Shown here: positions 22,607 through 30,530 of the stretch, piece by piece
Position numbering within the stretch: the stretch's first letter is position 1
Layout of the letters: each line of letters opens with the position of its first letter
DNA from: a virus
Reading direction: 5' to 3' (one strand)
IMG/VR virus record: IMGVR_UViG_3300050821_010655
Location: 1-64,000 of that record
DNA: 64,000 nt
Program-made: the position numbers and the translations under genes
The notes under the pieces: model-generated
Told to the model about the DNA's origin: nothing
Database searches by the model: none
What the model saw: only the letters and a program-made list of their open reading frames with translations

Positions 22607-22940
22607 ATTTTTGTGCTCTGCGGTTTATGGTTTCTCGGTCAACTGAAACCACCTTGCCACACCAAGCCGAAAGGTGTCAATACATTGTTCAACTTTTTAT
22701 TCCAACCACTCCTGACCTGCCGCTGATTGAAATTTAACCCCTCGAATTGCCCATAAAACCGCCCTGTCCTGCGCCACAAATCGTTTGAGACGGGCTTTTA
22801 TTGCAAAAAGGTAGTCAGACACCAAGAAAACGCCCCGGCAGGCCGAGAAACCCACCGGGGCGCACCACAACGAATGAACGATCCGCTTCGCTATACGCGA
22901 GAGCCTCACCTTACCGCACTTCAACCGCTGGCGTCAAGCC
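22607..22940. other. Gene-free interval with terminator and leader
   Basis: A 334-nt stretch between minus-strand genes. It holds an intrinsic terminator (22824-22862) and, next to the 22606 start, a leader-like AAACCGCAGAGC. A frame of 75 codons crosses it but runs through the terminator stem and has no good start. A promoter for the downstream genes is expected here but I cannot place it with confidence. Confidence 0.6.
22824..22862 (-). terminator. Intrinsic terminator
   Basis: CGCCCCGG (22831-22838) and CCGGGGCG (22855-22862) form an 8-bp GC stem with a 16-nt loop; on the minus strand it is followed by TTTTCTTGGT. It ends the unit carrying the phosphatase and membrane-protein genes. Confidence 0.75.
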
Positions 22941-23120
22941 CTAATCCCGCACGCTTTGCAGGGGCGGTTCCGCCGTGTCGGTCACTGGCTGGTTCAAAAT
23001 CTTCTGCTTAATCTCTTTACGCATCACCCGCATGGCGAGCACCGTCTTGGTGCAGTGCTCCGACGATTCATCAAGACTGGCCAGTTGCTCCTTAAGGTGG
23101 CGCAGTTCCTTGCGATTCAT
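22941..23120 (-). CDS. Small coiled-coil protein
   Basis: A 59-residue protein from the ATG at 23120, two bases after the phosphatase stop; the longer in-frame extension upstream overlaps the phosphatase gene. RKELRHLKEQLASLDESSEH then LAMRVMRKEIKQKIL is a charged helix pair. No family recognised. Confidence 0.55.
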   Translation of the reverse strand: MNRKELRHLKEQLASLDESSEHCTKTVLAMRVMRKEIKQKILNQPVTDTAEPPLQSVRD

Positions 23121-23122
23121 AA

Positions 23123-23758
23123 TCACTCCACGTTTTTGTTCCACCAGTCGTACAGCCCTTTCAAGATCGGGTGAAATCCATATTGTTTCATCTCGACATA
23201 AGCCGTTGCTTCGGTCCAGTGATCCGACCAAACACGATAGACACCGCAAACCAAACCAGTACGATCGTTTCCACCAGCACTCTTGAGTACCGCATCTATT
23301 CTTGAGCGAGTGCGGCTGTCGCTTCCGCAATGGACGTAACAATGCCCAACCTGCATAATCGCTACCGCCTTGGCCACCGTGCTTACTTTGGGTCCACCCT
23401 CCAACTGTTCACCCACCGAGATTGGAAAACGATAGACCTTCATGCCCATCCGTTCAGCCAAGTTGTCACTGCCCTCGGCGTCGGTGTTGAGCTTCACCAC
23501 GCTTCGCACCCCCGCCAGCCAGATATTGGTCCAACCCTGCGCCGTGGGTTGACCGCCACGCAGGATTACTTTGTCGGCGTCAACGGTGTGGAGGTTGGGG
23601 ATTGGCGGAAGTGGTGTTGTGCAACAGGACTCCAGCAAAAGGCAAAACCACGCGCCCAGCCAAAGCAGATTGCGTTGGAGCAGGCGAATGCGTATGTTAC
23701 GGAGCACAGCGCAACAGGAACTACACATCCGCACCGCAATCAGCCAGGGAGGGCGCAT
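23123..23758 (-). CDS. Dual-specificity phosphatase-like protein with split active site
   Basis: A 211-residue protein. The N-terminus is hydrophobic with a lipobox-like LLLESC (about 41-46), suggesting export or lipid anchoring. VDADKVILRGGQPTAQGW, GVRSVVKLNTD, GMKVYRFPIS and the C-terminal DRTGLVCGVYRVWSDHWTEATAYVEMK follow the dual-specificity/tyrosine phosphatase order. The catalytic loop should read HCxxGxDRTG with Cys-x5-Arg, but here HC (143-144) and GNDRTG (163-168) are separated by about 16 extra residues (DSRTRSRIDAVLKSAG). As translated, the loop is broken unless this segment is removed or looped out. Confidence 0.7.
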   Translation of the reverse strand: MRPPWLIAVRMCSSCCAVLRNIRIRLLQRNLLWLGAWFCLLLESCCTTPLPPIPNLHTVDADKVILRGGQPTAQGWTNIWLAGVRSVVKLNTDAEGSDNLAERMGMKVYRFPISVGEQLEGGPKVSTVAKAVAIMQVGHCYVHCGSDSRTRSRIDAVLKSAGGNDRTGLVCGVYRVWSDHWTEATAYVEMKQYGFHPILKGLYDWWNKNVE

Positions 23759-23779
23759 GGCAAAATATCAACCGGGATA

Positions 23780-24472
23780 TCATTTCCCCTTTGGCTCAAT
23801 AATGATTAGCCGCACCCTGTCTTTGTTGGTGCTATAGAGGTGAACCAGTTCGGCGGGGGTATAGACCGTCATGGGCACCAACTTGAGGGTGTGACCGCTC
23901 GGCGTGGAGAGGACGTAGAAATTGGTATTCGCCCCTGAATTGGTGCTTAACAAGTGGACTGGAATCTGCGGCGGTCGCATGAAGTGCTGGGGCATTGGCG
24001 GAACCTGAACTGATTCTGCAATCACCTCGGGTTCGTTGGAAACGTAAGCCATGTTCTTGGCCGTGAACTTGGCTTCGCAACTGGGGCACTTCAACTTCAC
24101 CAGCCGGTGATAGTTCGTCCCGCCCGGAGCCAGTTGAAAACTGTTGGTGGCGATACTTAACGAAGGTCCGGTAAATGGACGCTTGCAGGACGGACAGCGG
24201 ACGGTGAACAACTCCTGCGCCGAGCAGGAGAGCCACATCAATGACGCTATCACCAGTGGCATTATCTTCCTCATCGCGCTTTCCATCTTGCCTCTGTGGA
24301 CTTTGTTTTTCATGTTTTTGCCTTCCTTTTCATAACACTCAATACAGATGGGATATTTACTGCCCTTGTGTACCGGGTCGGGAAACCATTTCATTTTGTC
24401 CTTGGTGAGCTTTCGCCTGCAAGGTCCAGTACACTCATAAAGTTTTGATTTAGATTTGCGCTCACGCTTCAT
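23780..24472 (-). CDS. Membrane or exported protein with zinc ribbons
   Basis: A 230-residue protein. The start at 24472 overlaps the previous stop (ATGA). Residues 1-55 are basic with CTGPCRRKL and ICIECYEKEG (zinc ribbon). Then comes MRKIMPLVIASLMWLSCSAQ, which looks like a signal peptide or transmembrane segment, followed by RCPSCKRPF and KCPSCEAKF (second ribbon) and a Pro-rich tail. Either one membrane protein with ribbons on both sides, or two proteins in the same frame with an internal start. Function unknown. Confidence 0.5.
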   Translation of the reverse strand: MKRERKSKSKLYECTGPCRRKLTKDKMKWFPDPVHKGSKYPICIECYEKEGKNMKNKVHRGKMESAMRKIMPLVIASLMWLSCSAQELFTVRCPSCKRPFTGPSLSIATNSFQLAPGGTNYHRLVKLKCPSCEAKFTAKNMAYVSNEPEVIAESVQVPPMPQHFMRPPQIPVHLLSTNSGANTNFYVLSTPSGHTLKLVPMTVYTPAELVHLYSTNKDRVRLIIIEPKGK

Positions 24473-24666
24473 GTTCTTTTCTCTGGGGGTCCAAATTTGC
24501 ATGAGTAAGCCCTGACTACTTCGTCCCTGACTTTTTCCATTGCCTCGACTGCCAGTCGGTATTCTTCGTTGGCAGAATTGTAATCGCCCGGATAAAGGCT
24601 CATCGCTTTTAGCGCCTTCACCTCTTCATCTGAAAGGGTGAGATCAATTTGAAATGCACCGCTCAC
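24469..24666 (-). CDS. Small hypothetical protein
   Basis: A 65-residue acidic, helical protein (LTLSDEEVKALKAMS, EEYRLAVEAMEKVRDEVVRAY). Coupled to the following gene by ATGA overlap and begins two bases after the previous stop. No family recognised. Confidence 0.6.
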   Translation of the reverse strand: MSGAFQIDLTLSDEEVKALKAMSLYPGDYNSANEEYRLAVEAMEKVRDEVVRAYSCKFGPPEKRT

Positions 24667-24667
24667 T

Positions 24668-24877
24668 CTATTTTTGATTTATCTGCTTCTCCAACTCCGC
24701 TATGCGTTCCAATTCATGCTTTTGGTCTGTCTTACATTGGGCAATGGCGCTGTAGAATGCAGGCAAACCCGCGGAAGGAGTGTCGTCTATGCTTTCTTCC
24801 AAAGACGACTGCTCCTCCCGCAATCGGCTCAACCGATCCAGGCAGTTCTTTAACTGGAGATTCAACCAGTCAGGCAT
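24668..24877 (-). CDS. Small coiled-coil protein
   Basis: A 69-residue helical protein (LQLKNCLDRLSRLREEQSSLEES then QKHELERIAELEKQINQK) that probably forms a coiled coil. Its ATG overlaps the last base of the upstream stop. No family recognised; sits in the membrane/lysis region. Confidence 0.6.
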   Translation of the reverse strand: MPDWLNLQLKNCLDRLSRLREEQSSLEESIDDTPSAGLPAFYSAIAQCKTDQKHELERIAELEKQINQK

Positions 24878-25119
24878 CAGGGAGGAGTTAACGCCAGAAA
24901 CGCCTTGCCTTGGTCGCTATTGGGGTCAATCCCAGCGGCGACCAACGCTTGGAGCATATTGCTGCGGGCGCTGTTCTTTGAGAGCGCGATTAAACCATCC
25001 CATTGTGCTTGGCTCGGTGCGGTCGGACTGGAGAATATTCCAGAAATGGCCGCAACCACTTCGGGTCCATATTTTTCAAGCAGGCTCAAGAGCAGAGGAG
25101 CGAGTGTTACCCAGTTCAT
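24877..25119 (-). CDS. Small hypothetical protein
   Basis: An 80-residue protein with a hydrophobic N-terminal helix (LAPLLLSLLEKYG) and VAAISGIFSS, then an Ala-rich helical part (SKNSARSNMLQALVAAGIDP). Overlaps both neighbours. Resembles small phage proteins near lysis genes, but no family is assigned. Confidence 0.6.
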   Translation of the reverse strand: MNWVTLAPLLLSLLEKYGPEVVAAISGIFSSPTAPSQAQWDGLIALSKNSARSNMLQALVAAGIDPNSDQGKAFLALTPP

Positions 25120-25472
25120 GGCAGACCTCCTTTCGCTGCGGTGATTGAGTTGAGAACGTTTGTTCCTGCCATCAGCACATTTGCCGGGGCAGGACTCGTG
25201 AGGTTGTTTTCAGCCGCCACCACAGCCAGTCCAAAAACCTGCTGAAAGGTATTAAAGTACTGGCTGACTTGCGGAACCGAATTGGTTGCAACCTGATGAC
25301 TAACCACCAACAGCGTGTACGAATAGTCCGCTGCGTTGACGGCATTGCCGATAGCCGCCAAGGATGTGTAAGCCGCCGATTGAGGCGTTGACGATTTGAA
25401 GATCCCGCAACCTGCAAGCAGGAGGCAGGACACTGCCAGTGATGGCAATGTGCATTTAAGTTTTTTTGTCAT
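25116..25472 (-). CDS. Lipoprotein, unknown function
   Basis: A 118-residue protein with a signal peptide and lipobox (LAVSCLLLAGC, Cys at about 22), so the mature protein is a lipid-anchored periplasmic or outer-membrane protein. The rest is helical (AAYTSLAAIGNAVNAADYSYTLLV). Location among holin-like genes allows an o-spanin-type role, but no spanin motif is clear. Confidence 0.65.
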   Translation of the reverse strand: MTKKLKCTLPSLAVSCLLLAGCGIFKSSTPQSAAYTSLAAIGNAVNAADYSYTLLVVSHQVATNSVPQVSQYFNTFQQVFGLAVVAAENNLTSPAPANVLMAGTNVLNSITAAKGGLP

Positions 25473-25480
25473 GTTTTGTT

Positions 25481-25681
25481 TTACTTGTAACCACCGGCCT
25501 CGTTTTCAAGGTCAGCGATAGTTTTTAGAATATCCTTCATCATGTCGGGATACTCCTTGAGCGCCTTTAGCATGTCATCCCTGTGTCCGAAACAGATTCT
25601 TTCCACGTTGCAGGGCTTTCTTGGAGCTGTCCTGCAAGCAGAAAGTCCAATCAGCATCAGGATGAATGCGGCTCGTTTCAT
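25481..25681 (-). CDS. Small lipoprotein, possible spanin
   Basis: A 66-residue protein with a signal peptide and lipobox (LIGLSAC, Cys at about 16) followed by a short helical charged part (DMLKALKEYPDMMKDILKTI). Size and layout fit phage outer-membrane spanins, which are small lipoproteins partnered with an inner-membrane coiled coil such as the genes at 27256 or 27732. Inference only. Confidence 0.55.
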   Translation of the reverse strand: MKRAAFILMLIGLSACRTAPRKPCNVERICFGHRDDMLKALKEYPDMMKDILKTIADLENEAGGYK

Positions 25682-25694
25682 GTTGTCAGTTTAT

Positions 25695-25937
25695 TCAGGA
25701 GTTCCAACGGATGTGAGGCCCTCCAGCCAGCCCCAGTAGAATGTTAATCAGGATGATAACCGCCGCAATGGCGAGAATAACTCGCGCCACTTTAGCAAAC
25801 GGTTCAGGCAATGCGATGTAGTTTATCAGCCACCACAGCAGCCAGAACACCACTCCGATCACAATGAGGTAAATCAGTCCATGAATCACGGACTCCCCAC
25901 TTACGTTCATGTCGGCCAGTATTAACGCGAGGTTCAT
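25695..25937 (-). CDS. Small two-helix membrane protein, holin candidate
   Basis: An 80-residue protein with two long hydrophobic segments: LIYLIVIGVVFWLLWWLIN (about 22-41) and VARVILAIAAVIILINILLG (about 50-70). Size and topology match class II holins. It has AAAGGA before the ATG. Which of the several membrane proteins here is the holin cannot be decided from sequence. Confidence 0.55.
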   Translation of the reverse strand: MNLALILADMNVSGESVIHGLIYLIVIGVVFWLLWWLINYIALPEPFAKVARVILAIAAVIILINILLGLAGGPHIRWNS

Positions 25938-25988
25938 TGTTTCCTTTTGGGTTGAGCAGCCTGCATAAAGTATGTAACTCGTGATCGG

Positions 25989-26369
25989 TCACACTGCGAT
26001 TGCCCCCTTGGGCGCGGTTCTCACCACTTTGGGAATATCCTCATCCTCTTTGGCGGCGACCGCCACGGTTGCGGTGTCGTCAGGACCAGGCACGGACCAA
26101 AATACCTCGTAACTGGTTTCGACAATATGATCGTGCCCCTTGCGGCGGACCACCACCTTGGCTTCCTTGTTGCCGGGCTCTCCTTCTCCGTGGAAAAAGA
26201 CAGCAAACTTTTTGTCCGTTCCCTTGGGGTCAACCGTGGCGACAGATTCACCGAACGGAACAATAGTAGCGTAGGTTCCGTCATCATTCTTCAATACCGG
26301 GTTGGCAAAGGTGAAATCCACCTTGCGCCTCTTGCCTGCAAGAACTGTTCCTAACTTTAATGTTTCCAT
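25989..26369 (-). CDS. Hypothetical protein
   Basis: A 126-residue beta-rich protein (TLKLGTVLAGKRRKVDFTFANPV, KFAVFFHGEGEPGNKEAKVVVRRKG, YEVFWSVPG). No signal peptide. The recurring leader-like TAAACAACAAACGAAAGAA precedes the ATG. No family recognised. Confidence 0.6.
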   Translation of the reverse strand: METLKLGTVLAGKRRKVDFTFANPVLKNDDGTYATIVPFGESVATVDPKGTDKKFAVFFHGEGEPGNKEAKVVVRRKGHDHIVETSYEVFWSVPGPDDTATVAVAAKEDEDIPKVVRTAPKGAIAV

Positions 26370-26374
26370 GTTTT

Positions 26375-26393
26375 TTCTTTCGTTTGTTGTTTA
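26375..26393 (-). promoter_or_regulatory. Recurring translation leader, divergent copy 5
   Basis: Minus strand TAAACAACAAACGAAAGAA, ending 5 nt before the ATG at 26369. It matches the consensus with one base missing and A for G near the end. The first twelve bases recur exactly before the histone-like gene (10628-10639). Confidence 0.5.
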
Positions 26394-26409
26394 AGTTGAA
26401 CTGCAAATC

Positions 26410-26919
26410 TTAGGGCACGGGAGGTGGTTTCGGAGCCGCCAAATCTCCAGCCTTCTGTTGAACTTGATCTTTAATCTCACGCAACCCCACCCCAGCCAAT
26501 CCATAGGCTGCTCCGATTAATGGACCTGCGTTGTTCATGCCCGCCAATCCAAGCAGATAGTCCGCTCCCGCCCCCAATAGTGGCGCAAGAATCGGCAAAG
26601 CCCAGCCAGGTAACTTCGGTATCTCCTGCTTTGCTAGGGCGATTAATAACGGCACGGCAATTCCAACCAACATCATCCACGGGTTGCTCGCCACCGTAGG
26701 TTGCCCCGGCTTGAGCACAATCGGGGCATTAGTGCTCGCCTGTGGGGTGCTGGACACCACTGCGGCGGTATTGGTCGCCGGATGATTGGTGGGAGCCTCG
26801 GCATTCCAAATGATATAGGGATTGGTTGGGTTAATCTGGGCGGGCAGTCTGGATGGCAGAAGGCAGGCAAAGGCAACCAACACGGTTAAGGTGAAGTGCC
26901 AGATTGTTCTCATGGTCAT
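26410..26919 (-). CDS. Exported/membrane protein
   Basis: A 169-residue protein with a signal peptide (TLTVLVAFACLLPSRLPAQ), a Thr/Asn/Pro-rich middle, then two hydrophobic segments (PWMMLVGIAVPLLIALA and GWALPILAPLLGAGADYLLGLAG) and a helical Pro-rich end. The C-terminal half resembles phage holin-like proteins with small-residue-rich helices. Function uncertain. Confidence 0.55.
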   Translation of the reverse strand: MTMRTIWHFTLTVLVAFACLLPSRLPAQINPTNPYIIWNAEAPTNHPATNTAAVVSSTPQASTNAPIVLKPGQPTVASNPWMMLVGIAVPLLIALAKQEIPKLPGWALPILAPLLGAGADYLLGLAGMNNAGPLIGAAYGLAGVGLREIKDQVQQKAGDLAAPKPPPVP

Positions 26920-26944
26920 AATTTACAGTTTTTTTGTTATAAGG

Positions 26945-27259
26945 TCAAACACCGGTTGTTTTGGGAATAGGTTGAACTTTGGAAATTGGATTTAGACTAA
27001 TCTGTTCCTGAGTACCATAAAACGGAGGCGAGCTGTCTGAGGACGGAGGTAACGGATTGGCGGACCACCATTGAAAAAACCGGATGCCACCGTTAATCGC
27101 AAATGTGCCCGTAAGCATCTTGAAAAAGTTAGGACTTAAAAATGCCCAGTCCTTCGAGTCGATCAACCACGCGGTCAATGTGGATACGATAGCTGCGGCA
27201 CCGCCATGAATCAATGTCTCAATACCAGCCCTAAGCCATTTGCGCGTTGCGTTTGTCAT
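26945..27259 (-). CDS. Membrane protein, holin-like
   Basis: A 104-residue protein with hydrophobic segments around GGAAAIVSTLTAWLI and FFKMLTGTFAINGGIRFF, then a Ser/Pro-rich tail. Its start overlaps the stop of the next gene upstream (ATGA). Topology fits a small holin or anti-holin; not certain. Confidence 0.55.
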   Translation of the reverse strand: MTNATRKWLRAGIETLIHGGAAAIVSTLTAWLIDSKDWAFLSPNFFKMLTGTFAINGGIRFFQWWSANPLPPSSDSSPPFYGTQEQISLNPISKVQPIPKTTGV

Positions 27260-27735
27260 GGCTTTTTGAGAATTAATCCGATGACTCCAATGGCAATAAT
27301 TGCCAGAGTAATCACCAATGCCCAGGTGGCGTTGACCCCCGCCGTTCGGCCTTTTGTCTCTGATAAAATTTTCTTCACCTCCTCTATTTTGTCGTTCAGA
27401 CCATCGAACTTGGCGACCGCTTCCGGACGCGGAACCATCTCCTTGTATTGAGCATCCATCTTCCGAGTCAGGTCATTGTGGCTGGCGTTGTAATTATTCT
27501 GAAAGCCCTCCTGTTTCAGAATCGCCTTGTCGGATGCCGCCAGAGCCGAAGCCGTAGCTTCTTTTTGAGCAGCCAAGGCGTTCTTGGTTTCCCTTTCCTG
27601 GCCGTCGAATCGCTCTTTGTAACGAGTGTCACGCTCGTTCATAAGCTCTTTGAAAGCGTAAAACTCAGCCGCAAGTTGATAAATGTCCGGGGATCGAAAC
27701 CTGCAATTCTCCACTCTCTGGTTGTCGTCGCTCAT
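27256..27735 (-). CDS. Coiled-coil protein with C-terminal membrane anchor
   Basis: A 159-residue protein. EFYAFKELMNERDTRYKERFDGQERETKNALAAQKEATA is a pattern I know from many phage proteins of this size: a long coiled coil then a single C-terminal membrane helix (WALVITLAIIAIGVIGLIL). Could be an inner-membrane spanin or a holin accessory. Overlaps both neighbours by four bases. Confidence 0.65.
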   Translation of the reverse strand: MSDDNQRVENCRFRSPDIYQLAAEFYAFKELMNERDTRYKERFDGQERETKNALAAQKEATASALAASDKAILKQEGFQNNYNASHNDLTRKMDAQYKEMVPRPEAVAKFDGLNDKIEEVKKILSETKGRTAGVNATWALVITLAIIAIGVIGLILKKP

Positions 27736-28025
27736 TGTTTGTATTTCCCATCGGCAGGCGGTCCGATGCGGTGACGCAGCCCTTCAATCTCTCTTTTCAA
27801 ATCAGTAATTTCATTGTCGCGAGCGGAGATCTCAGACCTGAATTCTGATCTCGTAATGAACTCGCGCATCGAGAATACAATCTCTGACAGAGTTTTCCCT
27901 TGGTCGTCCTGAATCTTCTCCATGTGATCCAGGTGCCGGGATGCACCCCATCCGATGATGATCATCAGGATGCCGAGCAGCCCGCTAAACGCCGATACAA
28001 CTATGGTGTTTAGGTTTATCTTCAT
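27732..28025 (-). CDS. Membrane protein with coiled coil, i-spanin candidate
   Basis: A 97-residue protein taken from the ATG giving MKINLNTIVV, which has GAGAAA upstream; an upstream in-frame ATG (28067) lacks a ribosome site. One membrane helix (SAFSGLLGILMIIIGWG) then a coiled coil (ISARDNEITDLKREIEGLRH). This N-in, C-out layout is that of inner-membrane spanins. Inference from topology. Confidence 0.6.
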   Translation of the reverse strand: MKINLNTIVVSAFSGLLGILMIIIGWGASRHLDHMEKIQDDQGKTLSEIVFSMREFITRSEFRSEISARDNEITDLKREIEGLRHRIGPPADGKYKQ

Positions 28026-28068
28026 GAATTTCTCTGGACTGTTGTGACTTAGGGTTTGATGTCCCATA

Positions 28069-28779
28069 TCATTTTAGGACGTTAATCTGTAACCTAAAGT
28101 ACATCTTCGGATCAGGCGAGTTGGTAAGCCCAAGCGCATTTCTGAAGTTGGTAAATGGACCGTTAAGGTTGATGGCTGACTGGACCTGGACCAAATAAAC
28201 AAGGTTGCTGACCGGCACGGTGTAGCTTACCTCGGGACTGTAATCGCCTTCAAGACCATTATAGAGTTTGCTGGTCGCCGCGAAATAATACGTCGCCCCG
28301 GCCACAAGCGGTCCAATCCTCGCCGTGGTGTTGGTCGCCGGGCCGACCGTCACCGAGTTGGTATAGGCCAGACTGACGCCGCCCCAGTGGATTCCATAGG
28401 CAGTTATCAATGGATCGGTGTCCGCAATCCATGCGAGCGTGACCCCGGGGCCGGATGGAGGCACCAAAGACATATCCATAGCCCGCCTGGGTATCTTTGA
28501 AAAGCTGGGAGGTATCGGCGGAGATTTTGGTTTAGGCGCAGCACAACCTCCGGCAATTAGCATGGACGCCACAATCATGAATCGCGCAATGCGATGCTTG
28601 AGCGCATATTGAACCAACAGGGCTACTGAATAAATCCCAAGCCTCCGCTTCACTTTAAGCAGGTGGTCGTCGATTGTTTTTGGGCTGAGTTTAATTGCAA
28701 ATGCCGCTTCCTTGCGGTTCTTTCCTTCCGCAATGAGCTTGAGCACCTGTTGCTGGCGCGGGCTGAGAGTGCTTTTCAT
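28069..28779 (-). CDS. LuxR-type HTH fused to membrane segment and Fn3-like domain
   Basis: A 236-residue protein starting in the stop of the upstream spike gene (ATGA). Residues 1-65 (LSPRQQQVLKLIAEGKNRKEAAFAIKLSPKTIDDHLLKVKRRL) form a LuxR/GerE helix-turn-helix. Then comes MIVASMLIAGGCAAP (about 68-82), a membrane segment with a lipobox-like Cys, and a domain with Fn3-like strands (GVTLAWIADTDPLITAYGIHWG, ATYYFAATSKLYNGLEGDYSPE). If one protein, it has a ToxR-like cytoplasmic DNA-binding/periplasmic layout. An internal start at the Met before the lipobox could also make a separate lipoprotein. Confidence 0.65.
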   Translation of the reverse strand: MKSTLSPRQQQVLKLIAEGKNRKEAAFAIKLSPKTIDDHLLKVKRRLGIYSVALLVQYALKHRIARFMIVASMLIAGGCAAPKPKSPPIPPSFSKIPRRAMDMSLVPPSGPGVTLAWIADTDPLITAYGIHWGGVSLAYTNSVTVGPATNTTARIGPLVAGATYYFAATSKLYNGLEGDYSPEVSYTVPVSNLVYLVQVQSAINLNGPFTNFRNALGLTNSPDPKMYFRLQINVLK

Positions 28780-30530
28780 TTGATGTTCATCCCGCTCGTA
28801 CTCCCGCTGCTCCATTGCTGGCCCATGGCCACCTGGCCCCCACCCGCCGGAGGGTCCACGCCGTAAACGTCCCGGTAGCCTGCCGGTATGTTGGTGTAGC
28901 TGCTCGAATATGCGGGCGAGGCCGGGTCCACCGCAGGCCACGCCAGGAATCCGAACCATGCAGGCTTGCTGGCGAGATAGTAACTCGGCGGAAGGTCGGC
29001 GCTCGCAAATCCATCCGGCACAATACCGCTATTCGTGGCCGTGGCGCTGGTCCAGTTGTATGCCCGAGTCAAAGTACTGCGCGGAAGCAGGTCGGTTACG
29101 GCGGCGTTGCAACTCACGTCCCACCACCCTAGGTAATAGATCGCGTTGGCCTTGCAGCCGCCAGCTTGCCCGGCGTAATCCTCATAATTCGTGGTAATGC
29201 CGGTTGTGCCAAGGACGTTCCCAATGCTGCATTCGTAACGGTTGGTGACGTTCGCGGCGAAGGCGTATTGAAGCCCCTCCCCCGTTCCGGCGCTTGGATT
29301 GTAGCCAAGCGTACGGCTCCTGAACGCCACGTTGCGAGACGACCCACCCCAGGTGTTATCGAAGCCAATCGCTGGCGAATAGTTCCCTTCGTAGAGGTTC
29401 ATGTTCGGGTTGCCGCCATGCTGCAAGAGTCCCTGCAAAATCACTGTGAAGAATGGAACCTGATTCGTCATCACGTTGTAAGCCCAGACCCCTCCGTGCG
29501 AGCCGTTCGGGTAAAGCCCAGTGTTGACCGAACGGGAGATGTTGTTCTGCACGAGTATCCCGGCGCTGGCCCTGGTTCCGAATCCATAGGTATCAAGCCC
29601 GGCAGTTGCGTCACATGTGCAATGGTCAATCTGACAGCGCAAGGTCCAATGAGCATAAATCGCGGGAGTGTGCTGAGTCGTTCCCAAGTGGACGACGACG
29701 TTCGACATCCAGCAATCGACCGCGCAATTGAAATCCGCTCGGCCTTGGCTGAAAGTGCAGTTGGCAATCCAGGATTTCCGCACCGGCCCGCCCGAGTTGA
29801 ACCGCCATACCTGCGGCTGCTGGCTTGACCCATATTGAAGATTCACGTTCTGGTTGTTCCAGTTGGTCATGTAGAGCGGTTCGCGCAGCGTGATCGTGGT
29901 GCCGTTAATGGCCGTGATGTAGTTGACCTGAAACTGAGCGCGGTCCCTTCCGTCATTGGGGAAACTGACACTCGTGTATTCGTAGAGCGAGTAGGGTCCG
30001 TTGGATGAGTTGCCGTAAATGTCTGTGTCCACGTCGTCGTTTTGGTCCAGCACAATCATCTGGCCCACGGCGTATCCGTTCACACCTGCCACAGTGATTT
30101 GCGTCGTTCCCTGCGAGTAGCCCGCCGTCCAGTTCGTGTGATTGCCGGTGCTCGGCGTCACCGTTTCGTTCACGCCCCACCATTGCCAGTTGCCTATTTG
30201 CGCGTCAGGATAGTTCGCGCTCGTGAACGTCACCCCTGGAGCGCCGTTCAATCCAACGCCGTCGTTGAAGATGTTGATCGTCGTGCCGCCCAAATTGTAA
30301 GTGCCGTTCGTGGCGAGTTGCACGTAGCTGTTGCTCGGACAGGTGCTCAGAGCGGTGTTGATGTTGCCACCAGAGGCCAGCAGGATCGGCGTCATGCTGG
30401 ATAACGGAGGGATGCCGCCAGGGACGCCGACTTGATTGGTCCAGCCTGTTCCTGCGGGCTTCTGGACCTGCTGTAAGGGGTCCGAGGCGAGCGCGGAAAG
30501 AGCAAAGAAGAATGGAAGTAGGTAACGCAT
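28776..30530 (-). CDS. Right-handed beta-helix spike with signal peptide
   Basis: A 584-residue protein. The start MRYLLPFFFALSALAS at 30530 gives a signal peptide and overlaps the upstream stop (TAATG). The body is a repetitive beta-helix of the pectate-lyase/tail-spike type (SYVQLATNGTYNLGGTTINIF, IANCTFSQGRADFNCAVDCWMSNVVVHLG, CQIDHCTCDATAGLD, GILVQNNISRSVN). Such proteins bind or cleave surface polysaccharide. Sec export of a phage spike is unusual. It is followed by the HTH fusion gene. Confidence 0.75.
   Translation of the reverse strand: MRYLLPFFFALSALASDPLQQVQKPAGTGWTNQVGVPGGIPPLSSMTPILLASGGNINTALSTCPSNSYVQLATNGTYNLGGTTINIFNDGVGLNGAPGVTFTSANYPDAQIGNWQWWGVNETVTPSTGNHTNWTAGYSQGTTQITVAGVNGYAVGQMIVLDQNDDVDTDIYGNSSNGPYSLYEYTSVSFPNDGRDRAQFQVNYITAINGTTITLREPLYMTNWNNQNVNLQYGSSQQPQVWRFNSGGPVRKSWIANCTFSQGRADFNCAVDCWMSNVVVHLGTTQHTPAIYAHWTLRCQIDHCTCDATAGLDTYGFGTRASAGILVQNNISRSVNTGLYPNGSHGGVWAYNVMTNQVPFFTVILQGLLQHGGNPNMNLYEGNYSPAIGFDNTWGGSSRNVAFRSRTLGYNPSAGTGEGLQYAFAANVTNRYECSIGNVLGTTGITTNYEDYAGQAGGCKANAIYYLGWWDVSCNAAVTDLLPRSTLTRAYNWTSATATNSGIVPDGFASADLPPSYYLASKPAWFGFLAWPAVDPASPAYSSSYTNIPAGYRDVYGVDPPAGGGQVAMGQQWSSGSTSGMNIK

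Noticed and set aside
22697-22924. 75-codon minus-strand frame in the gap before the methionine-start gene at 22606
   Set aside because: It runs straight through the intrinsic terminator stem (22824-22862), lacks a good start signal and has no protein-like pattern.
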